This document shows positions 8,616 to 17,705 of a DNA stretch of 64,000 bases, piece after piece. The position numbers and the translations under genes are program-made. The DNA comes from Planomicrobium okeanokoites (lineage in GTDB: Bacteria; Bacillota; Bacilli; Bacillales_A; Planococcaceae), in contig NZ_QQRS01000002.1 in the NCBI RefSeq assembly GCF_003428875.1, positions 434,001 to 498,000 of the forward strand. Direction: 5' to 3'. The number at the start of each line of letters is the position of its first letter. Position 1 is the first letter of the stretch. Under the pieces are notes generated by a model that had not been told where the DNA came from, searched no databases, and saw only the letters and a list, made by a program, of their open reading frames with translations.

Positions 8616-9026
8616 ATGGAATATGTATACAAAGAAGATAAGAAAATAGATAAAGAATCGTTGAAATCGTTGTATGAAGACGTGGAATGGTTCGCCTATA
8701 CAAAAGATTTGGACCAATTGGCGGAGGCGGTTGCCCATTTTTTATACGTCCTGTCAATTTGGGACAACGATGAGCTAATTGGCTTAATCCGAGTGATCGG
8801 CGACGGCCTCACCATTATCTATATCCAGGACATCCTTGTACTGAAATGCCGGCAGAATAAAGGAAACGCCAGCGAACTGATGCGGCGCGTACTCATAAAG
8901 TACCGCAATGTCCGCCAAAAAGTCCTTTTGACAGAAGAAGCGGCAGGTGTTCGCCACTTCTATGAAAAGAACGGCTTCGAGTCTTGTGACCAGGGGACTC
9001 TCGTGGCTTTCGCGAAGCTTGGTTGA
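8616..9026 (+). CDS. GNAT-family N-acetyltransferase
   Basis: A 136-residue acetyltransferase of the GCN5-related fold. Motif A is readable as IYIQDILVLKCRQNKGNASELM (split by the RQNKGNA acetyl-CoA loop, about residues 87-93), and motif B as VRHFYEKNGFE near residue 115. The loop differs from the common Q/RxxGxG by having GNA. The substrate is unknown. GAGGAGG precedes the ATG. A leader ORF and hairpin immediately upstream suggest translational control. A strong terminator follows. Confidence 0.8.
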   Translation: MEYVYKEDKKIDKESLKSLYEDVEWFAYTKDLDQLAEAVAHFLYVLSIWDNDELIGLIRVIGDGLTIIYIQDILVLKCRQNKGNASELMRRVLIKYRNVRQKVLLTEEAAGVRHFYEKNGFESCDQGTLVAFAKLG

Positions 9027-9044
9027 CTGAAATCTCCAGACGCT

Positions 9045-9085
9045 AAAAATCCCGTGCGGGTGATTGTCACCCGCACGGGATTTTT
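9045..9085 (+). terminator. Strong intrinsic terminator
   Basis: A long GC-rich stem (AAATCCCGTGCGGGTG paired with its complement) is followed by a T-run, 19 bp after the GNAT stop codon. Confidence 0.9.
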
Positions 9086-9097
9086 AGTTGGTTTTCC

Positions 9098-9117
9098 GCT
9101 TTTCGCTTGCGAAAAGC
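9098..9117 (+). repeat. TTTTCGC hairpin element
   Basis: Perfect stem GCTTTTCGC/GCGAAAAGC with a 2-nt loop, followed by ATCCAT. It belongs to the same family as the hairpins at 1216, 22675, 31146, 46448 and 51748, and precedes array B by about 120 bp. Confidence 0.7.
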
Positions 9118-9234
9118 ATCCATTTTTCTTTTGATCTGTGATTTTGGGTGTTGAGGCAGCTATGAATGCGGATATTGATGAGGAAATGCGCTCTTACAGC
9201 CCCGTTTTTCTTTTTGAAAAACGGCGAATCTCTT

Positions 9235-9360
9235 TTATCCGCGGCTGCGGCTTGTTTATCCGCGCCTGTGAGGGTTTTATCTGCGCCTAAAGACTATTTA
9301 CCCGCGCCTAGACGATGTTTATCCGCGTCTAAAGGCCATTTATCCGCGGCAAGCCATTTT
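9235..9360 (+). repeat. Array B: six units, exact 21-bp period
   Basis: TTATCCGCG-like cores start at 9235, 9256, 9277, 9298, 9319 and 9340, each exactly 21 bp apart; the consensus is close to TTTATCCGCGCCTAAAG. It lies between convergent genes ending at 9026 and 9378. The unit sequence is not shared with the other arrays. Confidence 0.9.
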
Positions 9361-9377
9361 CGCCCCAAAAAAGAAGA

Positions 9378-10040
9378 TCATTCTACCACTCCGCCAAACT
9401 CAAAATCCATCTTCTCCACAAATTGCTGCTCACCGACCGACTTGATGACGATATCAAAATTCTCGCTATAAGGATGCATGAAAACTTCATATTGGATCCG
9501 CCGTTCGGCATGCGAAAACTTCAGGTACTCCAGATCAGTCCCACGTTCCACAACATCGCGCGATGATCTTCTCATTAATTCCGTTTCGCCATCTGTGTAA
9601 AAATAAATTCTCAAATCGAACAGCTCCGGGTCGATAAAAGCCGCGCTCATCCCCTCGACAATCGTCAACTGATTTTCGGAAGAAATCAAAGCCCGTTCCA
9701 TGTAATGGACGTCGATGGTATAAAAATCGAGACCATCCCGCGCCATCCGCACATCCCGCTCCAATGCGCCCAAATGATGCGCCGCCGGATGGCATGCGGT
9801 CATTTTAAAGCGGTGATCCTCATTTTCATATGTATAGTCGATTGCAGAAAGCCGTCGAATATCCGAACTGACGATATACGGGTCCGTATTGAGGCAGTTT
9901 ACGTTTTTATTGCCAAGCCGGGCCAGCAGTTCCTGTGTGAAATGGGACTTCCCCGCCGCTCCGTGTCCCGATATGCCGATCACGAGCCGCCCCTTCTTCG
10001 ATGATATCCAAGTTATAACTGCGTCCATAAGATTTTCCAT
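9378..10040 (-). CDS. Uridine-kinase-like P-loop kinase
   Basis: A 220-residue P-loop nucleotide kinase of the uridine kinase/phosphoribulokinase superfamily. The Walker A motif GISGHGAAGKSH lies near residues 22-33. The base of the lid follows (CHPAAHHLGALERDVRMARDG), then LTIVEGMSAAF with a Walker B-like glutamate and FYTDGETELMRRSSRDVVERG, matching the lid and arginine region. The substrate may be uridine or another small sugar or nucleoside. It is convergent with the GNAT gene; no operon partner is seen. Confidence 0.75.
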   Translation of the reverse strand: MENLMDAVITWISSKKGRLVIGISGHGAAGKSHFTQELLARLGNKNVNCLNTDPYIVSSDIRRLSAIDYTYENEDHRFKMTACHPAAHHLGALERDVRMARDGLDFYTIDVHYMERALISSENQLTIVEGMSAAFIDPELFDLRIYFYTDGETELMRRSSRDVVERGTDLEYLKFSHAERRIQYEVFMHPYSENFDIVIKSVGEQQFVEKMDFEFGGVVE

Positions 10041-10135
10041 TGTTATCTCCTTTTAAGTCAGCTTTAGTTAAGTATACGAAATTTTTTAATGAGGAAGCTT
10101 AACTGCTTTTATTTCTTAAATCATTTAACTGTCAA

Positions 10136-10162
10136 TTGACACCAATTACATTTTCCTATAAT
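10136..10162 (+). promoter_or_regulatory. Candidate sigma-A promoter of the siderophore-binding gene
   Basis: TTGACA at 10136-10141, with TATAAT at 10157-10162 (15-bp spacing) or the overlapping TAATAT at 10159-10164 (17-bp spacing). The Fur box lies immediately downstream. Confidence 0.6.
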
Positions 10163-10170
10163 ATCTAAAT

Positions 10171-10189
10171 GAAAATGATTATCATTATC
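10171..10189 (+). promoter_or_regulatory. Fur box
   Basis: GAAAATGATTATCATTATC matches the 19-bp Fur consensus (GATAATGATAATCATTATC) at nearly every position. Being just downstream of the -10, it predicts iron repression of the gene at 10210. Confidence 0.85.
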
Positions 10190-10209
10190 AAAAATAAAGG
10201 AGAAAACTC

Positions 10210-11121
10210 ATGAAAAAATTAGCTGTGCCTTTTTTACTTATACTAATACTTATTCTCGCTGCTTGCGGTAAGGCAGAAGGTGAAAGTGGAGCTGCCGAAT
10301 CGGAAGTTTCCGATACATTTACATACGAATCAGAGACAGGCGCGGTCGAAGTGCCGACTGATCCGAAACGAATCATTGCTCTTACAAATGGACCAAACGT
10401 CCTTGCGCTTGAAGGCAATATCGTCGGTATTGATGAATGGACAGGCATGAATTCCCTGTTTGAAGAAAAATTGGAAGGCGTGGAAATCGTCACTGAAGAC
10501 AACCTCGAGAAAATCATTGAACTGGATCCGGATTTGATCATCGCTGGTTCACATATGAAGAACCTTGATAAACTGGGCGAAATCGCTCCTACAGTTTCAT
10601 TTACATGGGGCAAGCTGGATTACCTTGATCAGCAGGTCGAAATCGGTAAGCTATTGAATAAAGAAGAAGAGGCTGTCAGCTGGGCTGAAGATTTCCAGAA
10701 ACGCGCTGCGGCCATCGGCGATGAAATCCGCGCCGAAATCGGCGAAGACGCTACAGTTTCTGTAATCGAAAGCGGCAACAAGGAATTTTACGTGTTCGGC
10801 GACAACTATGCGCGCGGCACGGAAATTCTATATCAGGCAATGGACCTGAATATGCCTGCAAAAGTCGAGGAACTGGCGCTGGAAGCTGGCGTTTACACCT
10901 TCTCTTCTGAAGTGCTGCCAGAGTTTGCCGGCGATTACGTGATTTTCAGCAAGAACCCCGACGTCGATAACTCATTCACTGAAACGGATGTTTGGCAAAA
11001 CATCCCGGCGGTCAAGAATGACCATGTATTCGAAATCAACACGAAAGCATCCACATACAGTGACCCGATTACATTGGAGTACCTGTTGGATTTCTTTGAA
11101 GAATCGTTCTTAACTAAATAA
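10210..11121 (+). CDS. Iron-siderophore ABC transporter substrate-binding lipoprotein
   Basis: A 303-residue exported lipoprotein. The signal peptide ends in a lipobox (ILILAAC, Cys at about residue 19). It is followed by the periplasmic-binding-protein type III fold: PTDPKRIIALTNGPNVLALEG begins the first lobe, DPDLIIAG and AEDFQKRAAAIGDEI (connecting helix) follow, and YLLDFFEESF ends the second lobe. FeuA/YclQ/FhuD-type proteins carry ferric siderophores to a permease, which is not encoded nearby. The upstream Fur box supports a role in iron uptake. The exact siderophore cannot be read from sequence. Confidence 0.9.
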   Translation: MKKLAVPFLLILILILAACGKAEGESGAAESEVSDTFTYESETGAVEVPTDPKRIIALTNGPNVLALEGNIVGIDEWTGMNSLFEEKLEGVEIVTEDNLEKIIELDPDLIIAGSHMKNLDKLGEIAPTVSFTWGKLDYLDQQVEIGKLLNKEEEAVSWAEDFQKRAAAIGDEIRAEIGEDATVSVIESGNKEFYVFGDNYARGTEILYQAMDLNMPAKVEELALEAGVYTFSSEVLPEFAGDYVIFSKNPDVDNSFTETDVWQNIPAVKNDHVFEINTKASTYSDPITLEYLLDFFEESFLTK

Positions 11122-11128
11122 AATTTTG

Positions 11129-11176
11129 AAGCCATCATGGGAAAGAGAAATCCTCTTACCTGTGATGGCTTTTTTG
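11129..11176 (+). terminator. Intrinsic terminator
   Basis: AAGCCATCA and TGATGGCTT arms with a T-run, directly downstream of the substrate-binding protein gene. Confidence 0.85.
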
Positions 11177-11251
11177 TATTGCTGGATTTTATGTATAAGC
11201 ATCCATGTAAAACTTAATTACTGCAGTAAGGAATCTCCTGTTAACTATTCC

Positions 11252-11440
11252 CTATTGGTGGTTATAAATTCCTTGCAGGTTCAATGTTAAAACAACAACC
11301 ATTGAAAAGATCGCCGCTAATATAGCATCGTGTTTTACACTATTAGTTAATGTCGGCATCCATTCGATCTTACTAGTCAAACTTACTAGCCTCGCAACAA
11401 TAAAAAAGATAATGAAATAACTAAAAAATGTTCCAATCAT
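11252..11440 (-). CDS. Small two-helix membrane protein
   Basis: A 62-residue protein with hydrophobic segments at about residues 3-18 and 38-55. The ATG at 11440 follows GGGGTGA with good spacing. The gene begins 15 bp after the stop of the GNAT gene on the same strand, so the two are probably co-transcribed. No family recognised. Confidence 0.6.
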   Translation of the reverse strand: MIGTFFSYFIIFFIVARLVSLTSKIEWMPTLTNSVKHDAILAAIFSMVVVLTLNLQGIYNHQ

Positions 11441-11454
11441 ATAATCACCCCAAA

Positions 11455-11967
11455 TCAATTTTTCAGTAGACCGATTTCTTCCCACCCATAAGCTATCTCG
11501 TTTAACACTTTACCAGAAATAGTTAACGTTTTGCGGTCGACTTTTTTGCCGCCCATCTTCTCGTAGAAACCGCGCGAAGGATTGTCTTCCAGCACCCAGA
11601 CGAGCATCGAGTTGTAGCCACTATCTCCTAAATGTTCGACTACTCTTTTCATCAGCGATCTGCCTATCCCTTTTCCCTGATATTCCGGCAGTATATAGAT
11701 TGAATACAGCTCGCCCTGCAACTTTTCGTACATCCCCGTTCTCTCTTTGCCGCCATCTGCAAATCCGATAATATGACCCTCATCATTTTCTGCTACGAAG
11801 TTGTTATTTGCTTTAAGATTTTCTTTCCACAATTGTTCCCGTGCTTCGCAGCTTAATTGGTTCAAATAAGTATCCGGGACAATGTTTCGGTATGTGGTGC
11901 GCCAGCTATCCACATGCACATGTGCGATTCCTTTTGCATCCACCAACTTTGCTTTTCTTATTTTCAT
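11455..11967 (-). CDS. GNAT-family N-acetyltransferase
   Basis: A 170-residue acetyltransferase. The N-terminus is typical (KIRKAKLVDAKGIAHVHVDSWRTTYRNIVP). Motif A reads SIYILPEYQGKGIGRSLM (QGKGIG loop near residues 93-98), and motif B PSRGFYEKMGG. The DSWRTTY/VPDTYL segment is common in a large group of Bacillales GNATs of unknown substrate. A small membrane protein follows 15 bp downstream. The 412-bp region upstream holds repeat array C. Confidence 0.85.
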   Translation of the reverse strand: MKIRKAKLVDAKGIAHVHVDSWRTTYRNIVPDTYLNQLSCEAREQLWKENLKANNNFVAENDEGHIIGFADGGKERTGMYEKLQGELYSIYILPEYQGKGIGRSLMKRVVEHLGDSGYNSMLVWVLEDNPSRGFYEKMGGKKVDRKTLTISGKVLNEIAYGWEEIGLLKN

Positions 11968-11987
11968 TTTTTGCTCCTTTTTGATTT

Positions 11988-12083
11988 ATGCCCAACTCTG
12001 TCCTGTTTATGCCCAACTTCTTGTGTTTTATGCCCGACTTTGGTCCGTTTATGCCCAACTTTGACTGATTTATGCCCAACTGG
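11988..12083 (+). repeat. Array C: five units, exact 21-bp period
   Basis: ATGCCCAACT-type units start at 11988, 12009, 12030, 12051 and 12072. The segment 12004-12083 is identical over about 80 bp to array D at 17722-17801, and both are followed by GCTAGCGAGTCG. It lies between divergent genes (GNAT and the ABC operon), with its end about 300 bp upstream of the ABC start. Confidence 0.95.
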
Positions 12084-12379
12084 CTAATCTGCGTAGCTAG
12101 CGAGTCGCATTTCAGTGCTGAATTTTGGTGCGCGGGCGAGTATTTTGATTCTCCGTACGGTTCATTTTCAGTCGAAACTTTTATATTCCCAATTAGTCTT
12201 TCCGGCACCGTGTACTACTATGTAACAATAAAAATCAATCCAACTTCCAGCAATATTTTCATCATGACCCATCGGCATCCCGAATTTCATTGAAAGTTCA
12301 ATCAATTATACTTTATCCTTCTAAAATTTGGTATATTTGGAATAGATAAAATAACATTTTCTATCAGGAGGCGATTCCA

Positions 12380-13075
12380 TTGAACCAGACCATCGAATGC
12401 CGCAAGTTGACGAAAGCGTTTAAAGGAGATGGCGTGGAGACATTCGCGTTGAAGAATATAGATGTGACATTAGAGGAAGGCGATTTTATTTCCATTATCG
12501 GCCCGTCCGGCTCCGGCAAGTCGACGCTGCTCAGCATCATCGGAACATTGGATGAGCCGACTTCAGGGGAATTACTGCACGAACAGCAGCCTGTACATAA
12601 GCTCAACAGCCGGCAGCTGGCGGATTTTCGTTTTGAAAACATCGGCTTCATCTTTCAGCAGTTTCATCTGATCCCGACACTGACGGCTGCAGAAAATATC
12701 ATGGCGCCGTTATTCGGGCGCAAAGTGAGTTACGACAAGAAACAGCGGGCACTGGATCTGCTCCAGATGGTTGGGCTTCAGGACAAGGCGAACTCGCTTC
12801 CTTCGCAGCTTTCCGGCGGCCAGCAGCAACGCGTCGCGATTGCACGCGCGCTAGTCCATGAACCGAAATGGCTGCTGGCGGATGAGCCGACCGGCAATCT
12901 CGATTCGGAAACCGGCGAAGTGATTTTCCAGTTGCTGCAGACGCTGAATAAAGAGAAAGGATGCGGCGTACTCTTCGTTACGCATGACCCGGCGCTTGCT
13001 GAACGTGCCAATCGCAAAATCGAAATGCGCGACGGTGAAATCGTCTCGGACACGCAGGTAAGTCAGTATGCTTAA
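12380..13075 (+). CDS. ABC transporter ATP-binding protein (MacB/LolD type)
   Basis: A 231-residue ABC ATPase. Walker A GPSGSGKS is near residues 41-48, the signature LSGGQQQR near 139, Walker B LLADEP near 160, and the H-loop in VTHD near 196. The TGNLD segment is typical of ATPases that pair with FtsX-like permeases (MacB, LolD, BceA). The start is TTG, placed 8 bp after AGGAGG. Its stop overlaps the start of the permease gene by 8 bp, so the two are translationally coupled. The partner is the unusual permease-peptidase fusion. Confidence 0.93.
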   Translation: MNQTIECRKLTKAFKGDGVETFALKNIDVTLEEGDFISIIGPSGSGKSTLLSIIGTLDEPTSGELLHEQQPVHKLNSRQLADFRFENIGFIFQQFHLIPTLTAAENIMAPLFGRKVSYDKKQRALDLLQMVGLQDKANSLPSQLSGGQQQRVAIARALVHEPKWLLADEPTGNLDSETGEVIFQLLQTLNKEKGCGVLFVTHDPALAERANRKIEMRDGEIVSDTQVSQYA

Positions 13076-16000
13076 ATTCATCTGGAATTCCTGGTGGCGC
13101 AATAAAGAGCGCTTCATTCTGTTGCTGGTCGGCGTTTTGATCCTGAGCACCGGGCTCAGTTATTTGGTCGGCATTACGCAGGCCAATAACGGGACGGTGG
13201 TCGATGAGCTGCAGAAGCGGTGGAAATCTTCTTATCATATTGTCGTGCGTCCGGAAGGCAGCCGCAGTGTCACGGAAGAGTTGAACCTCCTCGAGCCCAA
13301 TTATTTGAGCGGACTGGAAGGCGGAATTTCGCTTGAACAGTACGAGCAGATCAAAGCGATGGCGGATGTGGAAATTGCTGCGCCGATTGCGATGATCGGT
13401 TCCAATACGAATTATGTGGAACTGGAAGATCCAAATATCACTGAGCCCGGAATCTACCGGATGAAGATGGTTGAGGAAACGAATACAGGAGCTGGCATCC
13501 AGACAGAAGAGACATCTACTTATGTCACTGCCGGTGGCTGGATGCCGAGTGGCACGACTGCCATCGATTACGGTATTTCACCTGGCATTCCGATCTTATC
13601 TTACGGAACTTCCATCATGATTGCCGGCATTGATCCGGAGGCGGAAGCGGCCATGGCCGGTTTGGACGAAGCGATTATTGTCAGTGATTCCAGCCGTTAT
13701 TTCAATGAAAGTGATGTTTCTGCTCCAACCGGCGAAGTGCTTGGCGATACACCGGAATACAAAGTTCCGGCACTGATCAGCAATCAGGATTTCGTTGATG
13801 CCAAACTCACTTACAGCTTTGAAAAACTGGATATCGCTTTTGATGCAGATCAGCAAGCGATTGCTGAGGATATCCTCTCAAAAGGCGGCGAAGAATATCT
13901 TGATGAATTTGAAGGAACGCCAGTAAAAGAATTCACTTATCAAACTACGGATGTTCATGAGAAACTGACCCAAAAGATTTTAAATCCCTATTCCGAAGCA
14001 ATTCGCGCGGTACCGGATCAAGCCTGGATTGCTGCAAAGCCTTCGATTGTAAAATATACGCCTGTCACGAGCCCTTTTCCGGAGCGCTGGCCGTATACCT
14101 ATGAAGTGGAACCGTTTGAGCTTCCGGAAGATTCGCCGTGGGCTACAAAACATATGTATCGCCAGGTCAATCCATACAGCTACGACAGTTCGAAATGGCC
14201 GAAATTGCGCCTGGATTTTGTCGGCGTATTCGATCCGCAGAAGCTGCAGATTTCCAAAGACCCGCTGACGGAACTGCCGATGGAAACCTATTTCCCGGCG
14301 AAAGCCCAGTGGGTAATGGATTCGGACAACAATCCGATCAATCCCCCTGCGGAAATGAAACCGACAAACGACGATTACGGTTTCCTGACAAAGCCGCCGC
14401 TCGTGCTGACGACACTGGAAGCAGCTGCGCAGATTTTAGGCGATACGCCCATTTCCGCCATCCGTGTAAACGTCAAAGGCGTTGAGATGATGGATGAAGA
14501 AAGTGAGGCTTTATTGCAGGAAGTTGCTGCTGAAATTGAACAGCAAACCGGTCTCATCACAGACATCACGCTCGGCTCTTCCCCGCAGCTGGCCTTGACG
14601 CACCTGCCTGGGCTCGACGGAGAAGAAGCGCTCGGCTGGGTACAGCAGCCGTGGATCAAAATCGGTTCGTCCATTTCCATTTTCAAAGAAGCGAAAATCG
14701 GCATGAGCGGCGTCATCGCCAGCGTCATTCTGGTGGCCATCGTTTACGTCTTCGCGTCCAGCATCATCATGCTGTTTGCCCGCAAAAAAGAATTTGCGGT
14801 GCTGCTCGCGCTCGGCTGGCGCCATTCCCAATTATCTAAATTGCTGTTTCTGGAAGCGACGATTCTCGGCATCCTGGTCGCCTTGATCAGCTGGTTTATT
14901 CTCGGTGCGTTTTTCGTGTCGGGCAGTGTGGACACTTCCGCATTCCGTGTCTTCCTGATCGGTGTCAGCGGACTCGCCATCTATTGGCTCGGTTCGCTGA
15001 TTCCTATTGCTTTGATACGCAGAATAAAACCATTTGAATCGATGCGCTCCGGCGAGGTCTCACACCGCGCGAAACGAATTGTGCGGTCGGAATCCGTCAT
15101 CGGCATGAGTTTTAATAATCTGTTCTCGCAATGGCAGCGAAGTGTCCTATCCGTTTTCGCTATTGCGGTGCCGACCAGCCTGTTCATCTTCTTCCTGTTC
15201 GTGACGTTTCGCCTGCAAGGAGTGCTCTATGCGACCTGGCTCGGTGAATTCGTCGCACTCGAAGTCGGCACCATGCATTATGTCGCAATGGGGGTCGCTT
15301 TATTGATTGCCATATTAACGACGACCGAAATCATGTGGCAGAATGTGTCGGAACGGCAGGCGCAGATCGCAGTCCTGAAAGCGACCGGCTGGCAGAACAA
15401 CAGCGTCCGCTTCCTTGTTTTATGGGAAGGCGTCTTGACTGGCCTGCTGGCAGGCATCATCGGAATGGCGATTTCACTGGTCATTATCTATTCCATGTAC
15501 GGCCAGCTGCCGACTGAGGAATTGGGCTTCCTGTCGCTGACGATGCTGATTCCGGTCATCACCGGCGTGCTGGGTGCGTTACTGCCTGCCGAGAAAGCGG
15601 CGCGCATCCTGCCGTACCAGGCGATCAACGGCACGCTCCAGAATTCGAAAAAAGTGGAGAAACAATTCAAATGGGCGCTCGGCGCTGCAGGCGCCACGTT
15701 GGTGGCCGGCATCTTCTCGCTGTTCCTGTTCACTTTGCCGGAAATCAATAATGAACCAAGTGGCAACGTTTCGGAAACGGCGACGACCGGAACCGAAGGC
15801 GAGTTACTGGCGGATGCCCCTGAAAAAGATGAACCGGAAGAAAGCGACGTCGTGGAAGAGGTCGCGGAAACCGCAACCGGTGAAATCGCCAAACTTCAGG
15901 AAATTGCGTATCGTTCCTATACATTAGGTGACGGAACTGACGATACGGCAGAGTTCAGATTAGGTGATTTGGTCGAGACTCCTGCTGGTGTTCAAGTGAG

Positions 16001-17612
16001 CGATGAGAAGAATCGATTAATATCCTTTCCGGTGACGCTTGATCGTTCCAGTGAGACTGAGGGTGGATCCACGACTTATAAGCCTCATGGTTTTAAAATG
16101 ATGGACGATAAGGGCACCGAATATCCCGTGGTGAATATGGAAGTGACCGAAGGCGGCGATAAATGGCGGCACAAGTATAAGTTTTTGATTCCAAACAAAA
16201 TGACCGCCATTTTGACTTACGAACTTCCGAAAGATCTCGATCGCGCCGTCTTTGTGGCGAGCGGCGAATTTTATCCGAGTCCGGTCGTCGTGGAGATTCC
16301 GCTTGGCGAGACGGACTCAGCCAGCGGTATATCTCCTGGCGCAAGTGCAGCTTACAATATCGATCTTGCTTTGGACGAACAGGACGTTTTTCAGATCAGC
16401 GCTGAAATCGACGTCACCAACGAATCGCAGGATTCGTGGACAGATATCGGCTTTTATTTCATCCCGAACGCTTTGACGGATGCCAATAAACCCGATTTCA
16501 TGGAAGACGGTGCGGAAACGGCGATCTCGAGCATCACCGCGGATGGCGAGGAGATTCCGTTCGAGTTGGTCGATAATCGCCTTATGTTGAAATTGGATGC
16601 GGAATTGAAACCGGATGAGAAGAAAACGGTGAAGATCGATTACACCTTGAAGCTTCCGGAGAACGGCAACCGCCTGTCGCAGGTGGATGACAATTTTTAC
16701 TTGGCGCAGTGGTACCCGATGCTCGGCCATTACAGTGACGGCTGGAACATCGAGGACTACGACAGCAAAGGCGAATCCTATCACACTTCCTATGGCAGCT
16801 ACGAAATCGATTATCAATTGCCGGCGGAGTATTTAGTCGCGAGCTCTGCAGTGGACGGCGAAGTTTTGCCGACGGCTTCCGGGACATTGGCGGGCGACAA
16901 TATCAAAGATTTCTATCTCGCGTTGATGGATCCAGATGACTGGCATACGGCGGCTTCGAGCGTCAACAATACGGCGCTCCGAGTTTATATCCCTTCTGCC
17001 GGGCTGGATTTCACAGCGGACATGATGGCAGTAACAGAAGATGCTTTCGCTTTCTTTGAAGAAAGGATTGCCGACCATCCTGCCGAAGAATTGGACGTCA
17101 TCGCCAATGACGGCGGCATGGAATATCCGAATATCATTGAAGTGAACAGTAATCCGGACGATTTTGAACACACGCTGATCCATGAAATCGCGCATCAGTG
17201 GTTCTACTATCTGGTGGCGAATGACCCCTACACCGATTCGTGGCTTGATGAAGGCATCACGGAATGGGTGGCAGCCATGTATATGGTCGAAGAAGGGTAT
17301 CCGGATCCATTCAAGTTTGCCGAAAGAATGGCGCAGACCAGCCCGACAGCCCACTTGATCAATTTGCCGTTGAGCGAATTCGAAAGAGGCGATTACTATT
17401 CGACCATTTACGGAAAAACGCCTCTCCTGCTGCAGGAGTATTTCGAAGCGAACGGCGGCTCTGATGCGGCTTTCGACTTTTTATCGGCATATGTGGAGCA
17501 GTTCCGTTTCGACTACGTCAACACTGAGAAGTTTGCGGAGTTTTTTGTGGAACAGCATGGCGAAGACAGTCGTGAATTCCTGAACAGCTGGCTGGACCTT
17601 GAAAAGGAATAA
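13068..17612 (+). CDS. FtsX-like ABC permease fused to an M1-type zinc peptidase domain
   Basis: A 1514-residue protein. One N-terminal helix (about residues 15-35) is followed by a large extracellular domain (40-545), a three-helix FtsX block (about 550-655, with KKEFAVLLALGW), a second FtsX block (about 690-850, with ERQAQIAVLKATGW), and another helix near 868-885. An acidic low-complexity linker (about 900-935) leads to a beta-rich region and an M1-like peptidase. That peptidase has GGMEYPN near 1345, HEIAH at 1372-1376 and the third zinc ligand E1395, exactly 18 residues after the last His. The catalytic part should be outside the cell. The C-terminal third resembles the separate protein at 32307. 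I know of no established function for this fusion; cleavage or extraction of a transported peptide or lipoprotein is inference. Confidence 0.88.
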   Translation: MLKFIWNSWWRNKERFILLLVGVLILSTGLSYLVGITQANNGTVVDELQKRWKSSYHIVVRPEGSRSVTEELNLLEPNYLSGLEGGISLEQYEQIKAMADVEIAAPIAMIGSNTNYVELEDPNITEPGIYRMKMVEETNTGAGIQTEETSTYVTAGGWMPSGTTAIDYGISPGIPILSYGTSIMIAGIDPEAEAAMAGLDEAIIVSDSSRYFNESDVSAPTGEVLGDTPEYKVPALISNQDFVDAKLTYSFEKLDIAFDADQQAIAEDILSKGGEEYLDEFEGTPVKEFTYQTTDVHEKLTQKILNPYSEAIRAVPDQAWIAAKPSIVKYTPVTSPFPERWPYTYEVEPFELPEDSPWATKHMYRQVNPYSYDSSKWPKLRLDFVGVFDPQKLQISKDPLTELPMETYFPAKAQWVMDSDNNPINPPAEMKPTNDDYGFLTKPPLVLTTLEAAAQILGDTPISAIRVNVKGVEMMDEESEALLQEVAAEIEQQTGLITDITLGSSPQLALTHLPGLDGEEALGWVQQPWIKIGSSISIFKEAKIGMSGVIASVILVAIVYVFASSIIMLFARKKEFAVLLALGWRHSQLSKLLFLEATILGILVALISWFILGAFFVSGSVDTSAFRVFLIGVSGLAIYWLGSLIPIALIRRIKPFESMRSGEVSHRAKRIVRSESVIGMSFNNLFSQWQRSVLSVFAIAVPTSLFIFFLFVTFRLQGVLYATWLGEFVALEVGTMHYVAMGVALLIAILTTTEIMWQNVSERQAQIAVLKATGWQNNSVRFLVLWEGVLTGLLAGIIGMAISLVIIYSMYGQLPTEELGFLSLTMLIPVITGVLGALLPAEKAARILPYQAINGTLQNSKKVEKQFKWALGAAGATLVAGIFSLFLFTLPEINNEPSGNVSETATTGTEGELLADAPEKDEPEESDVVEEVAETATGEIAKLQEIAYRSYTLGDGTDDTAEFRLGDLVETPAGVQVSDEKNRLISFPVTLDRSSETEGGSTTYKPHGFKMMDDKGTEYPVVNMEVTEGGDKWRHKYKFLIPNKMTAILTYELPKDLDRAVFVASGEFYPSPVVVEIPLGETDSASGISPGASAAYNIDLALDEQDVFQISAEIDVTNESQDSWTDIGFYFIPNALTDANKPDFMEDGAETAISSITADGEEIPFELVDNRLMLKLDAELKPDEKKTVKIDYTLKLPENGNRLSQVDDNFYLAQWYPMLGHYSDGWNIEDYDSKGESYHTSYGSYEIDYQLPAEYLVASSAVDGEVLPTASGTLAGDNIKDFYLALMDPDDWHTAASSVNNTALRVYIPSAGLDFTADMMAVTEDAFAFFEERIADHPAEELDVIANDGGMEYPNIIEVNSNPDDFEHTLIHEIAHQWFYYLVANDPYTDSWLDEGITEWVAAMYMVEEGYPDPFKFAERMAQTSPTAHLINLPLSEFERGDYYSTIYGKTPLLLQEYFEANGGSDAAFDFLSAYVEQFRFDYVNTEKFAEFFVEQHGEDSREFLNSWLDLEKE

Positions 17613-17625
17613 AACAGGTTTTGTC

Positions 17626-17658
17626 GCGCCGTCCGGTTTGCCGGGCGGCGCTTCTTTT
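17626..17658 (+). terminator. Intrinsic terminator of the ABC-peptidase operon
   Basis: An 11-bp GC-rich stem (GCGCCGTCCGG with its complement), a four-base loop and a T-rich tail, 13 bp after the stop codon. Confidence 0.85.
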
Positions 17659-17705
17659 TGGGTTGTGCGACTGGGGGGTGGGGGTTTTCCGGTCGATTTT
17701 GGTTT

